DNA of 64,000 nt from Lampris incognitus (taxonomy: Eukaryota > Chordata > Actinopteri > Lampriformes > Lampridae), in assembly GCF_029633865.1 (NCBI RefSeq), contig NC_079219.1:54724013-54788012 (forward strand), given 5' to 3'. Numbering within the stretch: the stretch's first letter is position 1; each line of letters starts with the position of its first letter. The notes beneath the pieces were generated by a model. That model was not told where the DNA came from. It saw only the letters and a program-made list of their open reading frames with translations, and made no database searches. This document shows positions 1-56,264 of the stretch, piece by piece. The translations under genes were made by a program, and so were the position numbers.

Positions 1-408
1 GTTGTCGCATCATTTCCTTCGTGAAGTTCATTGCTCTGTCCTAGAAACACACTAGCGTCCTCCAGTACAGAGAAATAGTCTAAACTTGATTTTTTATTAT
101 TGCTAACATGTCTGGGTACAGACGCCATTACAGACGCACCATGACTCCACCGAGGCGTTGCAGTATTTACAGGCGTTGGACAGCGGCCATTTTAAATTGT
201 TTGAAAAATTGTATTAAAGTTGCTAAAATGTTAATTTTGGTGTCAGTCGTTTCTTAACAGACATACTAACATACGTATGTAATGCATTAATATCTCAGTT
301 GGGTATTTATCTTGACACAATATAGAGTTTAAAAACCGGCCGCCATTTTGACCGCCCACGGTCGTTTTGGGTAGGAGTGAAATCCCGGTCGTTCGATTTT
401 TGGAGTAC

Positions 409-44142
<43,734 letters not shown>

Positions 44143-44379
44143 GGCGGCCGCCTGCCTGGTCTCCTTTCAACGCCAACGGGCTCCTCTTCTGGCCCTTCGA
44201 TCAAACCCGACCTAGAACCCGGCCTGAGTCGCCGGATCACACTTACGGAGAGGGGAAGGGACGTGCAGGAGAGGACGAACCAAACAAAGGGTGAGACAGA
44301 GAAAGAAAGACACTCTTTGTCCATGACTAGAAAAAAAAAACCCACTTCTATTTGCCCCCTTTGAAGGAGCTGAATAAGT

Positions 44380-44690
44380 TAACTGAGTCAGACCACATGA
44401 CCCGCCGGCCGTCCAAACTCAATTTCACCGCCTTTATCAAGCACGGACATGACTCTACTGACCAAAACAACAGCCGCAGACACAAAACTGCATGTTTTTT
44501 AATATTACTAGAGGGCTATTACTCCGAGGATGCCTCAGAATGGAATAAACTACCTCTGGATTGTAAAAGACATAAAAAAAAACAAACAAGATATTTCAAA
44601 GGCAAAATAAAGACTTGGCTAAGTTTAGAAAGGCTGTCTAATATATACACAAGATATATATTCACATAAATATACATTCACATACCTACA
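44380..44690 (+). mobile_element. LINE ORF2 C-terminal fragment (CR1/L2-like)
   Basis: Plus strand reads SKLNFTAFIKHGHDSTDQNN and ASEWNKLPLDCKRHKKKQTR YFKGKIKTWL. The W-N-LP ... FK-IKTWL spacing is that of LINE ORF2 ends. A (TA)n array follows at 44693-44740. Confidence 0.55.
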
Positions 44691-44744
<54 letters not shown>

Positions 44745-45289
44745 GTCATTTTTTATGTATTTATTCATTTTTCCTTTTGTCTCAATTTTTTTTTATTTTT
44801 ATTGTGCCATCAATAATGTAATGTCTACTGCCATTGCTTACCAACAAGGACCACAGTGGAACATTTTTAACTTTGTTGTGTAATCCTTGGCAATTTAAAG
44901 CTTCTGCCTCGTCTTTTTTTGTCAAGTAAAACTACTACGACAACTAGCCCAGGTTCCTCAGCTGGTGAGAAGTAAAAAAACGATAGTGAAATAAAAGTTT
45001 TGATTATTGTCTTTCGTGAAGACGGTAATTCCTTGGCGACCTAAAACACGGTGAGTGACGTAGTATTTTGTACTTCTTACGTCACATTGTGTTATTGTTT
45101 ATCACTTTTGGTCTACTAGGTGGACTTTGCTATTTCTTGGATTACTTCACATGGCTGGAATTAATACACATTCAGTCAAAACCCATTTGAAATTAACCCC
45201 ATAATAATAATAATAATAATAATAAACATACAAGTAGCTAGGAGTGAACAACATGAACAATGTGTACTGAAAAAGTGGAGATTCTCCCT

Positions 45290-45402
45290 TCATTGGCCAA
45301 TCGTGTCTTTTAGGGACGCCCAACCAAGCCGGAGGGATTCGAACCAGGATCCCAGTGTTGGTAGGCACCAGAATAGACCGCTACGCTACCCGGACACCCC
45401 TT
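45290..45402 (-). mobile_element. SINE-B head fragment
   Basis: Only the tRNA-related end, ccaatcgtgtcttttaggga to ctacccggacacc. Confidence 0.82.
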
Positions 45403-45426
45403 CTGGAGCTTTTTTTTTTTTAGATA

Positions 45427-46930
45427 AGAATCTTCTTCTTCTTCTTCTTTCGGCTGCTCCTGTTAGGGGTCGCCACAGCGGATCATCTATTTCCATCTCT
45501 TCCTGTCCTCTGCATCTTCCTCTGTCAAACCAACCACCAACATGTTCTTCCTCACCACATCTATAAACCTGCTCTTTTCCTGTTGCCTGGCAGCTTCATC
45601 TCCACATCCTTCTCCCAATATAGCAAGAATCTCTCCTCTGCACATGTCCAAACCCTCTCAATCTTGCCTCTCTTGCTTTTGTCTCTAAACCATCCAACCT
45701 GAGCTGTCCCTCCAATATACTCGTTCCTAATCCTGTCAGTCTGTCCCAACGAAAACCTTAACATCTTCAACTCTACCACCTCCACCTCCAGCTCCATCTC
45801 CTTTCTTTTGGTCAGTGCCACCATCTCCAAAACATACAACAAAGCTGGTCTCACAACCATCTTGTAAACCTTCCCTTTAACTCTTACTGGTACCCTTCTG
45901 TCGCAAATCACTCCTGACACTCTTCTCCACCCACTCCACCCTGCCTGCGCTCTCTTCTTCACCCCTCTTCCACACACACAGTTACTTTGAACAGCTGACC
46001 CCAAGTATCTAAACTTATCCACCTTCGTCACCTCCACTCCTTGCATCCTTACCATTCCACTGTCCTCCCTCTCATTCATGCATAGGTATTCCATCTTGCT
46101 CCTATTAACTTTTATTCCTCTTCTCTCCAGTGCATACCTCCACCTCTCCAGGCTCTCAACCTGCTCCCTACTCTCAGTACAGATCACAATGTCATCAGCG
46201 AACATCATCGTCCACGAAGACCCCTGCCTGATGTCGTCCGTCAACCTGCCCATCACCATTGCAAACAAGAAAGGGCTCAGAGCCCATCCTTGATGTAAAT
46301 CACCTCCAACTTGAACCCATCTGTCATTCCAACCGCACACCTCACCACCGTCACACTGCCCTCATATATGTCCTGCACCACTCCTACATACTTCTCTGCA
46401 ACTCCCGACTTCCTCATACAATACCACACCTCCTCTCTCGATACCCTGTCATGTGCTTTCTCTAAATCCACAAAGGCACACTGTTGTAGGTTCTTCTGAC
46501 CTTCTGTATAGACATTCTCAACGCAAACATCGCATCTGTGGTGCTCTTTCCTGGCATGAAACCATACTGCTGCTTGCTAATCATCACCTCTCCTCTTAAC
46601 CTAGCTTCTATTACTCTTTCCCATATCTTCATGCTGTGGCTGATCACCTTTATACCTCTGTAGTTACTACAGTTCTGCACATCATCCTTAGTCTTGAAAA
46701 TCGGTACCAGTATGCTTCTTCTCCACTCCTCAGGCATCCTCTCCCTTTCTAAGATTGTGTTAAACAATCTAGTTAAAAACCCACTGCCATCTCCCCTTAA
46801 CATCTCCATGCCTCCACAGGTATGTCACCTGGACCAACCGCCTTTCCACTCTTCATCCTCTTCATAGCTGCCCTCAGTTCCTCCTTGCTAATCCACAGTA
46901 CTTCCTGATTCACTATCCCTACATCGTCCA

Positions 46931-46984
<54 letters not shown>

Positions 46985-47225
46985 ATTTTCTTCATTCATC
47001 AGCCCCTCAAAGTACTCCTTCCACCTTCTCAACACACTCTCCTTGCTTGTCAGCACATTTCCATCTCTATCCTTCATCACCCTGACCTGCTACACATCCT
47101 TCCCAACTCGGTACCTCTGTCTAGCCAATCGATTCGAGTCATTTCCTCCTTCCTTAGTGTCCAACCTCTCATTCAACTCACCATACGCATTTTCCTCTGC
47201 CTTCACCACCTCTATGTCAAATATT
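45427..47225 (-). mobile_element. RTE-clade LINE, 5'-truncated
   Basis: 3' end (TTC)n at 45427-45449. Minus strand: WRRSILVPIFKTKDDVQNCS, QYGFMPGKSTTDAMFALRMS, FADDIVICTESREQVESLER and PALLYVLEMVALTKRKEMEL. A (CT)n expansion (46937-46981) interrupts a Glu/Arg-coding part. Many frame breaks. Confidence 0.9.
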
Positions 47226-48665
47226 TAATCCCACCTACCGTTTGATTTGACTGGTTTAACCGTTTAATTTGGGCGTGGTTAAATATCAGTTTCATTGGTT
47301 TGAATGAGGTTGAACAAGGGTTGGGGTTAGGGATGGGATTAAATGTTCGATGTTGAACCCTGCCCAGCTCTGCAGGCTGCAGCCAGGTACTCCTCATGGA
47401 AAGCGGTGTTGGTCAAGCGAGCTAGAGAGTGAATGAGGAGAGGGAGCGGTGATGGCGAGAACAAACCTTTTTTTTTTTTAGAAGGTTTTTAATCATCGCA
47501 ACTTTTTAGATTCAAGACTTGGGCCACGGCTTCGCTTGTCATATCCATAAATCTTTGGGCATTCAAACATGCTTAATTCATTCATTAAAAAGACGAGTTC
47601 TGGAGGCACAAACATTAAATTTGGGTCACATTGATGAGACTGATCAGAACTTATATGTCAAATTGCAGATGTTAAAATGCTAGCTCTGAAATTGGGAACC
47701 AAGCTTTGGCCAATTTCCCTTTTTTAGCAACCTTCTGATCTGCCGGCTTGCAAATCCAGTAAGGCCGATACTGTCAGGCGTGAGCAGGACCCAAATGCAG
47801 ACACAGTAACAGGTGAAACAAAGGGTTAATTATAGGAAACAGGAGGGTATCAGGAACACATGACAGTTACATGACTGTACACTCTGACAACCAACAAACT
47901 AAACAGCCTAACTTAAAAACACCGAAACTTAATTGAAAAATCAACAACAGCTTTGGGGCAAACGGGTCACTGAGGAAAACTGGACGGGACACAGGACCCG
48001 GATGGTGTCAATGGAAACAGGGCTGGTGTGGCCGGAACCGGCAGCGCCCATTACAGACGTGGTGAGATGTGTCTCCAACTGCGTCTTACCCATCAAGCAT
48101 TTCTCATGCACGTTCAACATTTACAAATAAAGCCGAATCGAGGGTTTCGGTTTAAGTACAAGAAAAGTACCGCTTCAAGATTGAGTAGCAAATACTTGAG
48201 CAAAAATTTGATACTTGAGCTAAAACAAATACACAAGTATTCATCATATTGGCTGGGTGTGGCGACAAAGCAAGTAGCTTAAATAAAAATCACATTTAAT
48301 AAAGTAAAGGGTCTATTGGCCAACTTACTCAGAAAAATAACTGCAAAATTAAATTCGCCCCGTATTCAGTGCACAACCACATCCTGAACACGGAATAACG
48401 TTGTTTCAATTCCATTGCAATGAAGAGGAACATTTACTGAACATTTTATGAGGAAAAATTGAAATAAATCACTCTACATGCTATATGGATATTTCCTTAG
48501 GTTCAAGTTTTAGTCTGTTGGCAACCATGTGTGAATTATGTTGGGTGCCACACGGTTCTGGATTAAGGCCGAGTTGGTTATCCCCCCCCCCCCCATGGTG
48601 TCCCGGGTGTGACGTCTCTAATCGGAATTATGATTATAATAAGCGAAGCAACACATTAGTGAGGC
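47226..48665. other. Upstream flank of dennd3, few recognisable features
   Basis: 47765-48000 resembles a dispersed fish repeat (gcgtgagcaggacccaaatg ... cacaggacccggatg). I recognise nothing else. No coding exon. Confidence 0.45.
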
Positions 48666-48673
48666 ATTTTAAG

Positions 48674-48975
48674 CACAGGCGTTTCTAGCCCATTTTGGGG
48701 GGTGCTGCAGCACCCCTAAATTGAACCCCAGCACCCCTAAAATTTAAGAGATTTTTTTATTTTTTTACTCTATGTCCATGTTTAATAAGCTGAAGAAATG
48801 TCAAAACCATATCCAGTATATGGTTTAAACGTAATATTTTAACAACAAAAATACAGCACCCCCATGCTTCGAAAATGGTTTGATCCACCGCCCCCCCCCC
48901 AATTTATCTTGACTGGCCGGCCAGCACTCTGGGGTGCTCAGCACCCCTAAAGCTCTGATCCTAGAACCGCCCCTG
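48674..48975. mobile_element. 302 bp non-autonomous hAT element with 8 bp target duplication
   Basis: Ends cacaggcgtttctag and ctagaaccgcccctg are inverted; ATTTTAAG is duplicated at 48666-48673 and 48976-48983. Interior has cagcacccctaaa motifs near both ends. Confidence 0.9.
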
Positions 48976-49379
48976 ATTTTAAGGAAGGGCACAAACGTGG
49001 CCAACAACCGCAACACACACGCCTGGCCTGGCGGGGGGGGGGGGGGTACCGGGGGGGCGCCTCTGTTGGGATAAACTGAGACTAAAGGGGAATTTTAAGA
49101 CTAGATAACTCCAGCCGTCACAGGCGAATCTCTCTGAACGGCCAAATTCGGATGGTTACATGAACAGAGCAGATGATGAACCAGGTCTGACCCGGAGGCT
49201 CGAGACCGGCCGGTCCAGTTCGCTAACCCAGCTCATCCACCTGTGGACACACACGACCGCAGGCTGCGCTCCTCGGTAAAAGTTGGGACTTGATTCAACC
49301 GGACGACTTTTTCAAAAAATAATTAAAAAAAAAACATGTCGGCCAATACACTCGGAACTGGTTTAAACTCCGGGTTTTA

Positions 49380-49615
49380 AGCTACCAACCTGTCCACGCG
49401 TTACGGAGTCGGTACCGCCGCGACGCCCATCCCGACAGGTCCCCTCAAGCCGCTGACTGGAACTCCCGCGCCGGCTGCCGGTCTGACGAGCCAGCTTCCG
49501 GTCTGGGTGGTTTTCATTTCACGTCGCGCGTCGAACATGCGCGGTGATTGACACCGGGGGGGACGCGCGCGCGCCAGCGTCAATAGCCCATCACGGATGG
49601 CTTCAGTCGTCATTA
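49380..49615 (-). promoter_or_regulatory. CpG-rich block, probable dennd3 promoter and 5' non-coding exon
   Basis: This is the only clearly CpG-rich stretch in the window, with cgcgcgcgcgc-type runs near 49565 and a catgcgcg element near 49536. On the minus strand it ends in a donor-like acag|gttggt at 49390, so a non-coding exon spliced to the exon holding the ATG at 44142 is plausible. A 70-codon upstream frame (49401-49613) could be a uORF. Inference only; no TATA box is evident. Confidence 0.5.
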
Positions 49616-49789
49616 TGGATTTTTACATAGTTGATCCGATGATAAAACAAAAACCTGCTCTAAAAAATGACTTTTGAACTTTCCAAACTTCCACCTTCGA
49701 ATCAAGTCTTTTTAATCGTACCAGGCCTATACAGCTTTATAATAATGTAAACTACTAATAAGACACGTTAGTCCCTAGCTAACGAATTT

Positions 49790-49866
49790 GACCCTTTAGC
49801 CGAGCGGTTAGCGATGTCGCCTTGTGGTGCAGTGCACCCCGTATCGAATCCCGCACCGGGCAACAA
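49790..49866 (+). other. tRNA-like sequence, probably a SINE head relic
   Basis: A-box-like tagccgagcggttagcg and B-box-like gtatcgaatccc with near-normal spacing. Acceptor strands (gaccctt and cgggcaac) pair poorly, so a working tRNA is unlikely. Confidence 0.4.
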
Positions 49867-49869
49867 AAT

Positions 49870-52800
49870 AACCGCTTACAATAAGTTTGTTCGCAACGGC
49901 AAAACGCCCGAGCTACAGCTGAGCCACAGCAAACGAGCATCCCATAATGAGTCTGCCTCTCTTCTGGACATCACGTGCCGCTTGAACCGCAGCCATGGTA
50001 ATTAAATGCTATTCATTAAGTTGCAATGCCTATTGTAGATTACCCGTCATATCTGATATTAAACGCTCCAGAATTACACAACATTATTCTCCCTTACCGC
50101 TCTAATTACAAATGTTACATCAATACATTGTTAGGGGTCCGGACAGCAAAGCAGCAGGAACTGTGTTTGTTCCGATTATTAATTATTATTATTATTGTGA
50201 CCTCTACAGGCTTTACAGAGCAACCAAACTTGGCAGATTCCGAAATGTAGGGCAGTGGTCCTGTCGGATGGCGGCGCTGTTGAAGCGTTGCGGAACCAAA
50301 AGTATGACATGGGAGATTTTGTGGCACCATGAAATGCAAGTAGGACTTCGGGAGGTGCCACAAAATCTCCTCCATAAAACAAAACAAACAAAAAAACGCT
50401 GCAACCTGAAAAAACACACGCGCTTTTCCTAGTTTGTAAATGTCTATATGTCCGCATAATCCGATCACACGTGACTCCTCTTTATTAAAACGATCTGTTT
50501 ATGCTTTTCAATTAGTTTGTCGACGTCACCCCGTCTCATTTATTCTCGTTCCCCCGTTTTCCTACGCAACGTCGCCATCTATGGGAAATTGGTTGCAATT
50601 ACAAGTTGCAGCACTATGAAAAGGAAGCTGTGGTTTGGAGATTTTCTCCCGTACCTCCCTGCAGATTTGTCCAAATTTAGTCATGCTGAGTGTTTGTAAT
50701 CAGTTACTTCAAAGTTGTTCCAAACATTTTAACGATATTCAGTTCTGGGCTTTGGGTCGATGACTCGGTGACTTCAAATTCTTGTTCTGGTGCCATTTCA
50801 GTGTTGATTTAGTTGGATACTCAGGACTGTTTGGTCCACTTGTTTGGAGTCTCCTCCATCATGATTCTGCCACCACCATGACTCCGGACCGATATGGTGA
50901 TAGATTTTCTGGGGGCAGAGTCCATTGCCTCATGCTCCTTTCTCCATGTTATGCTTTTTTGCAAACTCCAGTTTGCAAAATGGCTTCCATTGGGCCACTC
51001 CACCAATGACCTTAAGATTAATCCTGTTGTGGAGAAATCTCAAGAGCAATAACAGGAGTTGTGTGTGTGTAAAGGGATTGAACATTTATACAAACTTTGA
51101 CGCAGCTATTCCTTTTAACCAATTTGTAAAAGTTAATTTAAATAAGATCCACTTTTACATAATGGGTTAGTATGTGTAGATCGAGTAAAAAACTCCCAAG
51201 TTCACTCTTCTTTGCATTTCCTTGCAAATTGTGGAAAAGGGGAATGGTGCTGAATACCTTCTGGAGGGTTTGCATATATTCAGTGTCTTTTCATGCTGCA
51301 CCAGCTCTAGCATTGTACTGTCCACCTTGTTTGTTCCCATTGGACCACAAGTCCGACAGGTCCACTGCAGAGTGTCATAGTGAGTGATGACAAAGCACCA
51401 GGTCTTAAAAAGGCTCTAAAATGAACAGGGCAAACAATGGGCATACGTTGAGTTACATGTGAGGGATTATTTGTTTAGACACAGACACACACGTTTTACA
51501 ATTGAAGGTACATTCATTGTTTTTTATGCAAGTCATTGGTACAAAAATACCTTGCTCTCAGGGTACAAAAGTTTGTACAGCAGCAGAAAAAAAAGAAAAA
51601 GGCAGCTGACTTGAACAAAATCAGTGATTGACTTTAAAATAAAATATGGAATTGCATGAGAACATTTTCATAGTGACATCTGTATAAAATCCAAAAGGTT
51701 CAAATCACACATTAGAAAATACAATTCACAGTGGGACTTCTTGTTTCCTCGACTAAAGCTATTTAAGTTCAAATAAATACCAGTAAGAAATCCAATATTA
51801 TATGGCATTGTAAATCAGAGGCGGGCATTTGTTAGGTTTCTATCAAAAAGGTATTTCAAAGCATTTTAGTTCTTTTCAGGTACAACATTGAGTTTTACTG
51901 GTCTGGTCCCATTGTGCAGATCATAGTGTTGGTTCATCCCCAGCATCCCTCCCGAGAAATGTTCTTTAGTGGAATGGAAATACTTCTAAAGCAGCATTTA
52001 TACCTGTACATTTAGTTGCTCTGCTGAAATCAACATAAATCTAATTCTCTTTAATAAGTAGTTGGGATGGCAGATTCTCTTCCAAATTGTAGAGGAATGA
52101 GTGGAGAACCCTATCTTATCATTATTAATATCTATCTATCCATCTATCTATCTATCTATCTATATCCCAAAGGCATCTGTGAGATGAAACCACAATTTCC
52201 CGCCTGTGGTTCAGTATTTTGTTAAATTTTTTTTTATAGAAAGTGCATGTTCTTAATGATGCTGAGTCTTGATGTTTAGATTTAAAGAAAAAAAAAATCA
52301 AAGGCAGGGATAATATTTGCACTTGAAATGTGTAGTCAATTATAATTTGAAAGTGACTTTTTTGTATAGGCATAGAGATGTCACCACTGATTTTTACAAA
52401 CGTCATTAAAATCAATAGGTACTGCTAGCCACACTGTAGGTACCATACAGAGAAAAAAAAGAAGTACAGCCTGATATTTAACATGTAGATGAACATGTTA
52501 AATCAGCATTCACTAGTAATTATTTTTTATTAAATATTTCCTTAAGGTGCTTTTGGAGAACTGGGCCCAGAGCCATTCCTAAATAAATAAATATTAAAGC
52601 ACTCGTGTCATTTCAACACACACAAGCAGAGTCCCTGCGTCCCTTATAGTGATGCGCTGTGAAATGTAAAGCACTTTCCTCAATTAAAAAGTTCCCTTTA
52701 TGTTCACTGTAAAATCCTGCAAGTTGAGGATGCTCCCTTTAACCCAGCTATAATACCTGAGAGAGCGCTGTTTGCTTTAATCGTCGGCGTGACGGGGAAG

Positions 52801-54080
52801 CTGCCGGCTTGATACAAGAAATAATGGTTAATTTGCTGCAGAGGCCATGTGTGCCATCTAACTTCAGATGTTTCAGTAACTACAAAGTGCAAGAACTGCA
52901 AAGTCCTTCAACGCTGTCCAATAGATAATCTACACAACACAAACTCAAGCATGACTGGTTTACACACTGAATGCTGCCAACTTTGAGAGAAGCAAAGCAT
53001 TTGCACATGGAACCTGCAACATCAACATAAAGGTGACGGCACGACGAAACAAGGCCCTGTGTCTGTTGAGCTTTTTTTGCCACCACCCTGGGTGAGGTAA
53101 TTCTAATTATTTGCATAGATAAGCGATTGGCATTGATTGCATAGACATCTCCTTGCAGCATTAGAGTAAAAAACGTCCAGAGTGTCTTTGTAACAAACCA
53201 TGGATGTGTCCATCACTGAGTGAGTGTATACCCTCATATGTATTATTGTGTGGGCGGCATGTAAGGTAAACAGGTTCGACACTACACTGTAGAGTATCAT
53301 GTGCATACATAGGGGAGTAAGGCATGTTTATGACCTCATACTGTGTGCTGGGGTCTGACTAGATTACATGTTGTACACATCTCAATTCATCAATGCTGGA
53401 AATAGCCCCCAACAGTTTGCTCTGTTAACTCCCCTGTCATTTTGTTTCCTTGCCCTCTACACTCGTGATGCACTCATTATTTTTCTGTTTTCTGGTTTAC
53501 AATATTTTATAGTGTACAACCATAGACCTTCGATGGAAAACTGAAAATGAGGACAATGTTCTCCTTTCTCCTTTCCGTAAGATCAAGCTAATGTCAAGCT
53601 AATGGGTCCATTGATCAGCATGGACCCATGCTGATCGATGGGTCCATGGCAGTGAGCTGACCCAGGGTCAGGGTCAGCTCACCGCCATCGCAAAATGTCA
53701 AGACAAATTGCGATTCGTTTAGTATAATCACAGAGTATTCATCTTCAATTGGCTTCTTAATAGTTAATAGTTGGATATGAAAACCCAGTCATGACGAATG
53801 TATTTCCACATTGGAAAAGAATGTTTGAAATCCACATGTTGAAATGATTCAACTGAATGTGACTACTGTACTGGTTATCGCATGTCACATTAAACCAGAA
53901 CACGAGAGGTTAAAGTTGAGAAGTCATGATATGTGTGCAAGATCTGTCAAAATGAAATTGAAAGTCACAGCTACTGCACCAGTTTCCCAGCTACAGCACA
54001 AGTTTCCCAGCTACAATGTAAAACAATAAAACAAAGTCACCACCCACTTTTAAAACCAATGAATGTTTGCGAGTAAAACC
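49870..54080. other. Repeat-poor intergenic stretch
   Basis: Notable for lacking SINEs and LINEs, unlike the rest. Contains short GATA-type and AT-rich tracts and two hairpins at 53613-53688. 50780-51020 may be an old transposon piece (catgattctgccaccaccat). No splice-linked exon found. It could include a long slc45a4 3' UTR or regulatory sequence, but nothing proves either. Confidence 0.5.
53613..53688. repeat. Two adjacent perfect hairpins
   Basis: Hairpin 1: gatcagcatgg-ac-ccatgctgatc (11 bp stem). Hairpin 2: gtgagctgaccc-agggtca-gggtcagctcac (12 bp stem), extendable by atggc/gccat across one mismatch. Confidence 0.85.
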
Positions 54081-55612
54081 CAGCCACCGAAGATGCACAA
54101 GCCAGTGCATTCTTAGTGCCGGTCCCAAGCCTGGATAAATGGGGAGGGTTGTGTCAGGAAGGGCATCCGGCGTAAAACCTTTGCAAAATCAAATATGAGG
54201 ACCATAAATCATATTTGCATACCGGATCGGTTGAGGCCCGGGCTACCAATGACTGCCAACGGTACTGTTGGCCAGCAGGGTGCCGATGGAAAATATGCTA
54301 CTGTTGGGCGAAAGAGAAGGAGAGGGGGAAGCCATGTCCCGAGGCAGTGGGAGAGGAGGAAGGGTAGGAGTGTGGAGGTGAGAGTCTGAACTTTGAATGT
54401 TGGCACTATGACTGGTAAAGGGAGAGAGCTGGCTGATACGATGGAGAGAAGGAAGGTAGATATACTGTGTGTGACCAGGTGGAAGGGAAGTAAGGCCAGG
54501 AGCATCGGAGGTGGGTTCAAACTCTTCTACCGTGGTGTGGATGGGAGGAAGATGATGTCAAGAGTGTGTTGGAGGTGAAGAGAGTGTCAGACAGAGTGAC
54601 GAGTATGAAGCTGAAAACCAAAGGTATGATGATGAATGTTGTCAGCGCATATGCCCCACAAGCTGGGTGTGGGATGGAAGATAAAGAAGAATTCTGGAGC
54701 TGGCTGAAGTGATGGAGAGGGTACCCAAGGAGGAGAGTTTGATTGGAGCGAACTTCAATGGGCATGTTGCTGAAGGGAACAGAGGTGATGAGGAGGTATG
54801 GTGTCAAGGAGAGGAATGTGGAGGGATAGACGGGTGGTGGATTTGAAGAGTGAAGGCAGAGCCAAAGATCAAATGGTGGAAGTTGAATAAGGAAGACTGT
54901 TCAGGTAGTTCAGGGAGGAGTAAAGTCAGGCACTGGGTGGAAGCAAACAGTTGCCGCATGGCTGGGCAACTACTGCCGATATACTGAGAGAGACAACTAG
55001 GAAGATACTTGATATGTCATCTGGACAGAGGAAGGAAAACAAGGAGACTTGGTGGTAGAATGAGGAAGTACAACAAAGTATACAGAGGACGAGGTTAGAA
55101 AGAAGAAGTGGGATAGTCAGAGAGATAAAGAAAGTAGACAGGAGTACAAGGAGATGTGGCGTAAAGTGAAAAGAGAGGTGGCGAAGGCAAAGTAAAAGGT
55201 GTATGGTGAGTTTTACAAGAGATTGGACACTAAGGAAGGAGAAAAGGACTTGTACCGATTGGCTACACAGAGAGACTGAGTTGGGAAGGATGTGCAGCAG
55301 GTTAGGGTCATTAAGAATAGAGATGGAAATGTGCTGAAAAGCGAGGAGAATGTGTTGAGAAGGTCGAAGGAGTACTTTGAGAGGCTGATGAATGAAGAAA
55401 ATGAGGGAGAGCGAGAGAGAGAGGGTTGGACGATGTAGGAATAGTGAACCAGGAAGTGTGGTGGATTAGCAAGGAGGAAGTGAGGGCAGCTATGAAGACA
55501 ATGAAGATTGGAAAGGCAGTTGGTCCTGATGACATACCTGTAAAGGCATGGAGATGTTAAGGAGAGATGTCAGTGGAGTTTTTAACTAGATTGCTTAACA
55601 TAATCTTGGAGT
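54081..55612 (+). mobile_element. RTE-clade LINE, 5' half (5' UTR and endonuclease)
   Basis: 5' UTR gatgcacaagccagtgcatt and gggaagggcatccgg-type sequence, then plus-strand fragments LNVGTMTGKGRELADTMERR, VTRWKGSKARSIGGGFKLFY and a degraded endonuclease. It stops at ataatcttgga; the remainder of the same copy resumes at 57642. Confidence 0.88.
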
Positions 55613-56264
55613 TGAATCTTGAGTTATTCCGCTTCTGGTGTGGGAAGACGGTGGTGCAAATTCACATTTGCGGCAGCCTCACCCTGTACCATCCATGCAG
55701 TGTCTTTATCCACGTCTGGGTCTAAGTTTTGTCTTCGTTTGATGGCTGGGAGAGCTGGAGCTGGATCGGCTGGGAGAGCTTCATCTGCTGTGTCCTGCGG
55801 GCCCAGGGACCACGGCCCTGCCTGGAGCTGTGCCCGAAGAGGTAACACCAAGGGCGATCTGACAAGACGCTGAAGCAGGACAGGCTAAACTAAACTAGTA
55901 GCCCATGCAGACCGTCAGTTCCGATAACACTGAGGGCGGTCTGGCGGCGGCTTCGCCTAGTGTTGAATGTGTTTTTAGTGTCGTCGTGTGAAGTGCGGGG
56001 AGGTGTGTTTAAGGTGTCTGGCTGGGAGAGCTAGCGTTGGATCTGCTGAGGGAGCCTGGTCTGCTGTGTCCTGTGGGCCCAAGGACTACAGCCCTGACCG
56101 GAGCTGCACCCAAAGAGGAAACACAGAGGGCAGTCTGACAGGACGCGGAAGCGGGGCAGGCTAAGCTAACTGTTAGCCCGTGCAGACCGGCAGTTCCGAC
56201 AGTCATCCTGCCTGGCGTTCATTCTCCTGGACAGTGACTTTTTTTTTTGTTTAGTTTTGATATA

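Noticed and set aside
50780..51020. Tc1 transposase relic
   Set aside because: Only short resemblance (ctgccaccaccatg); no frame or inverted ends.
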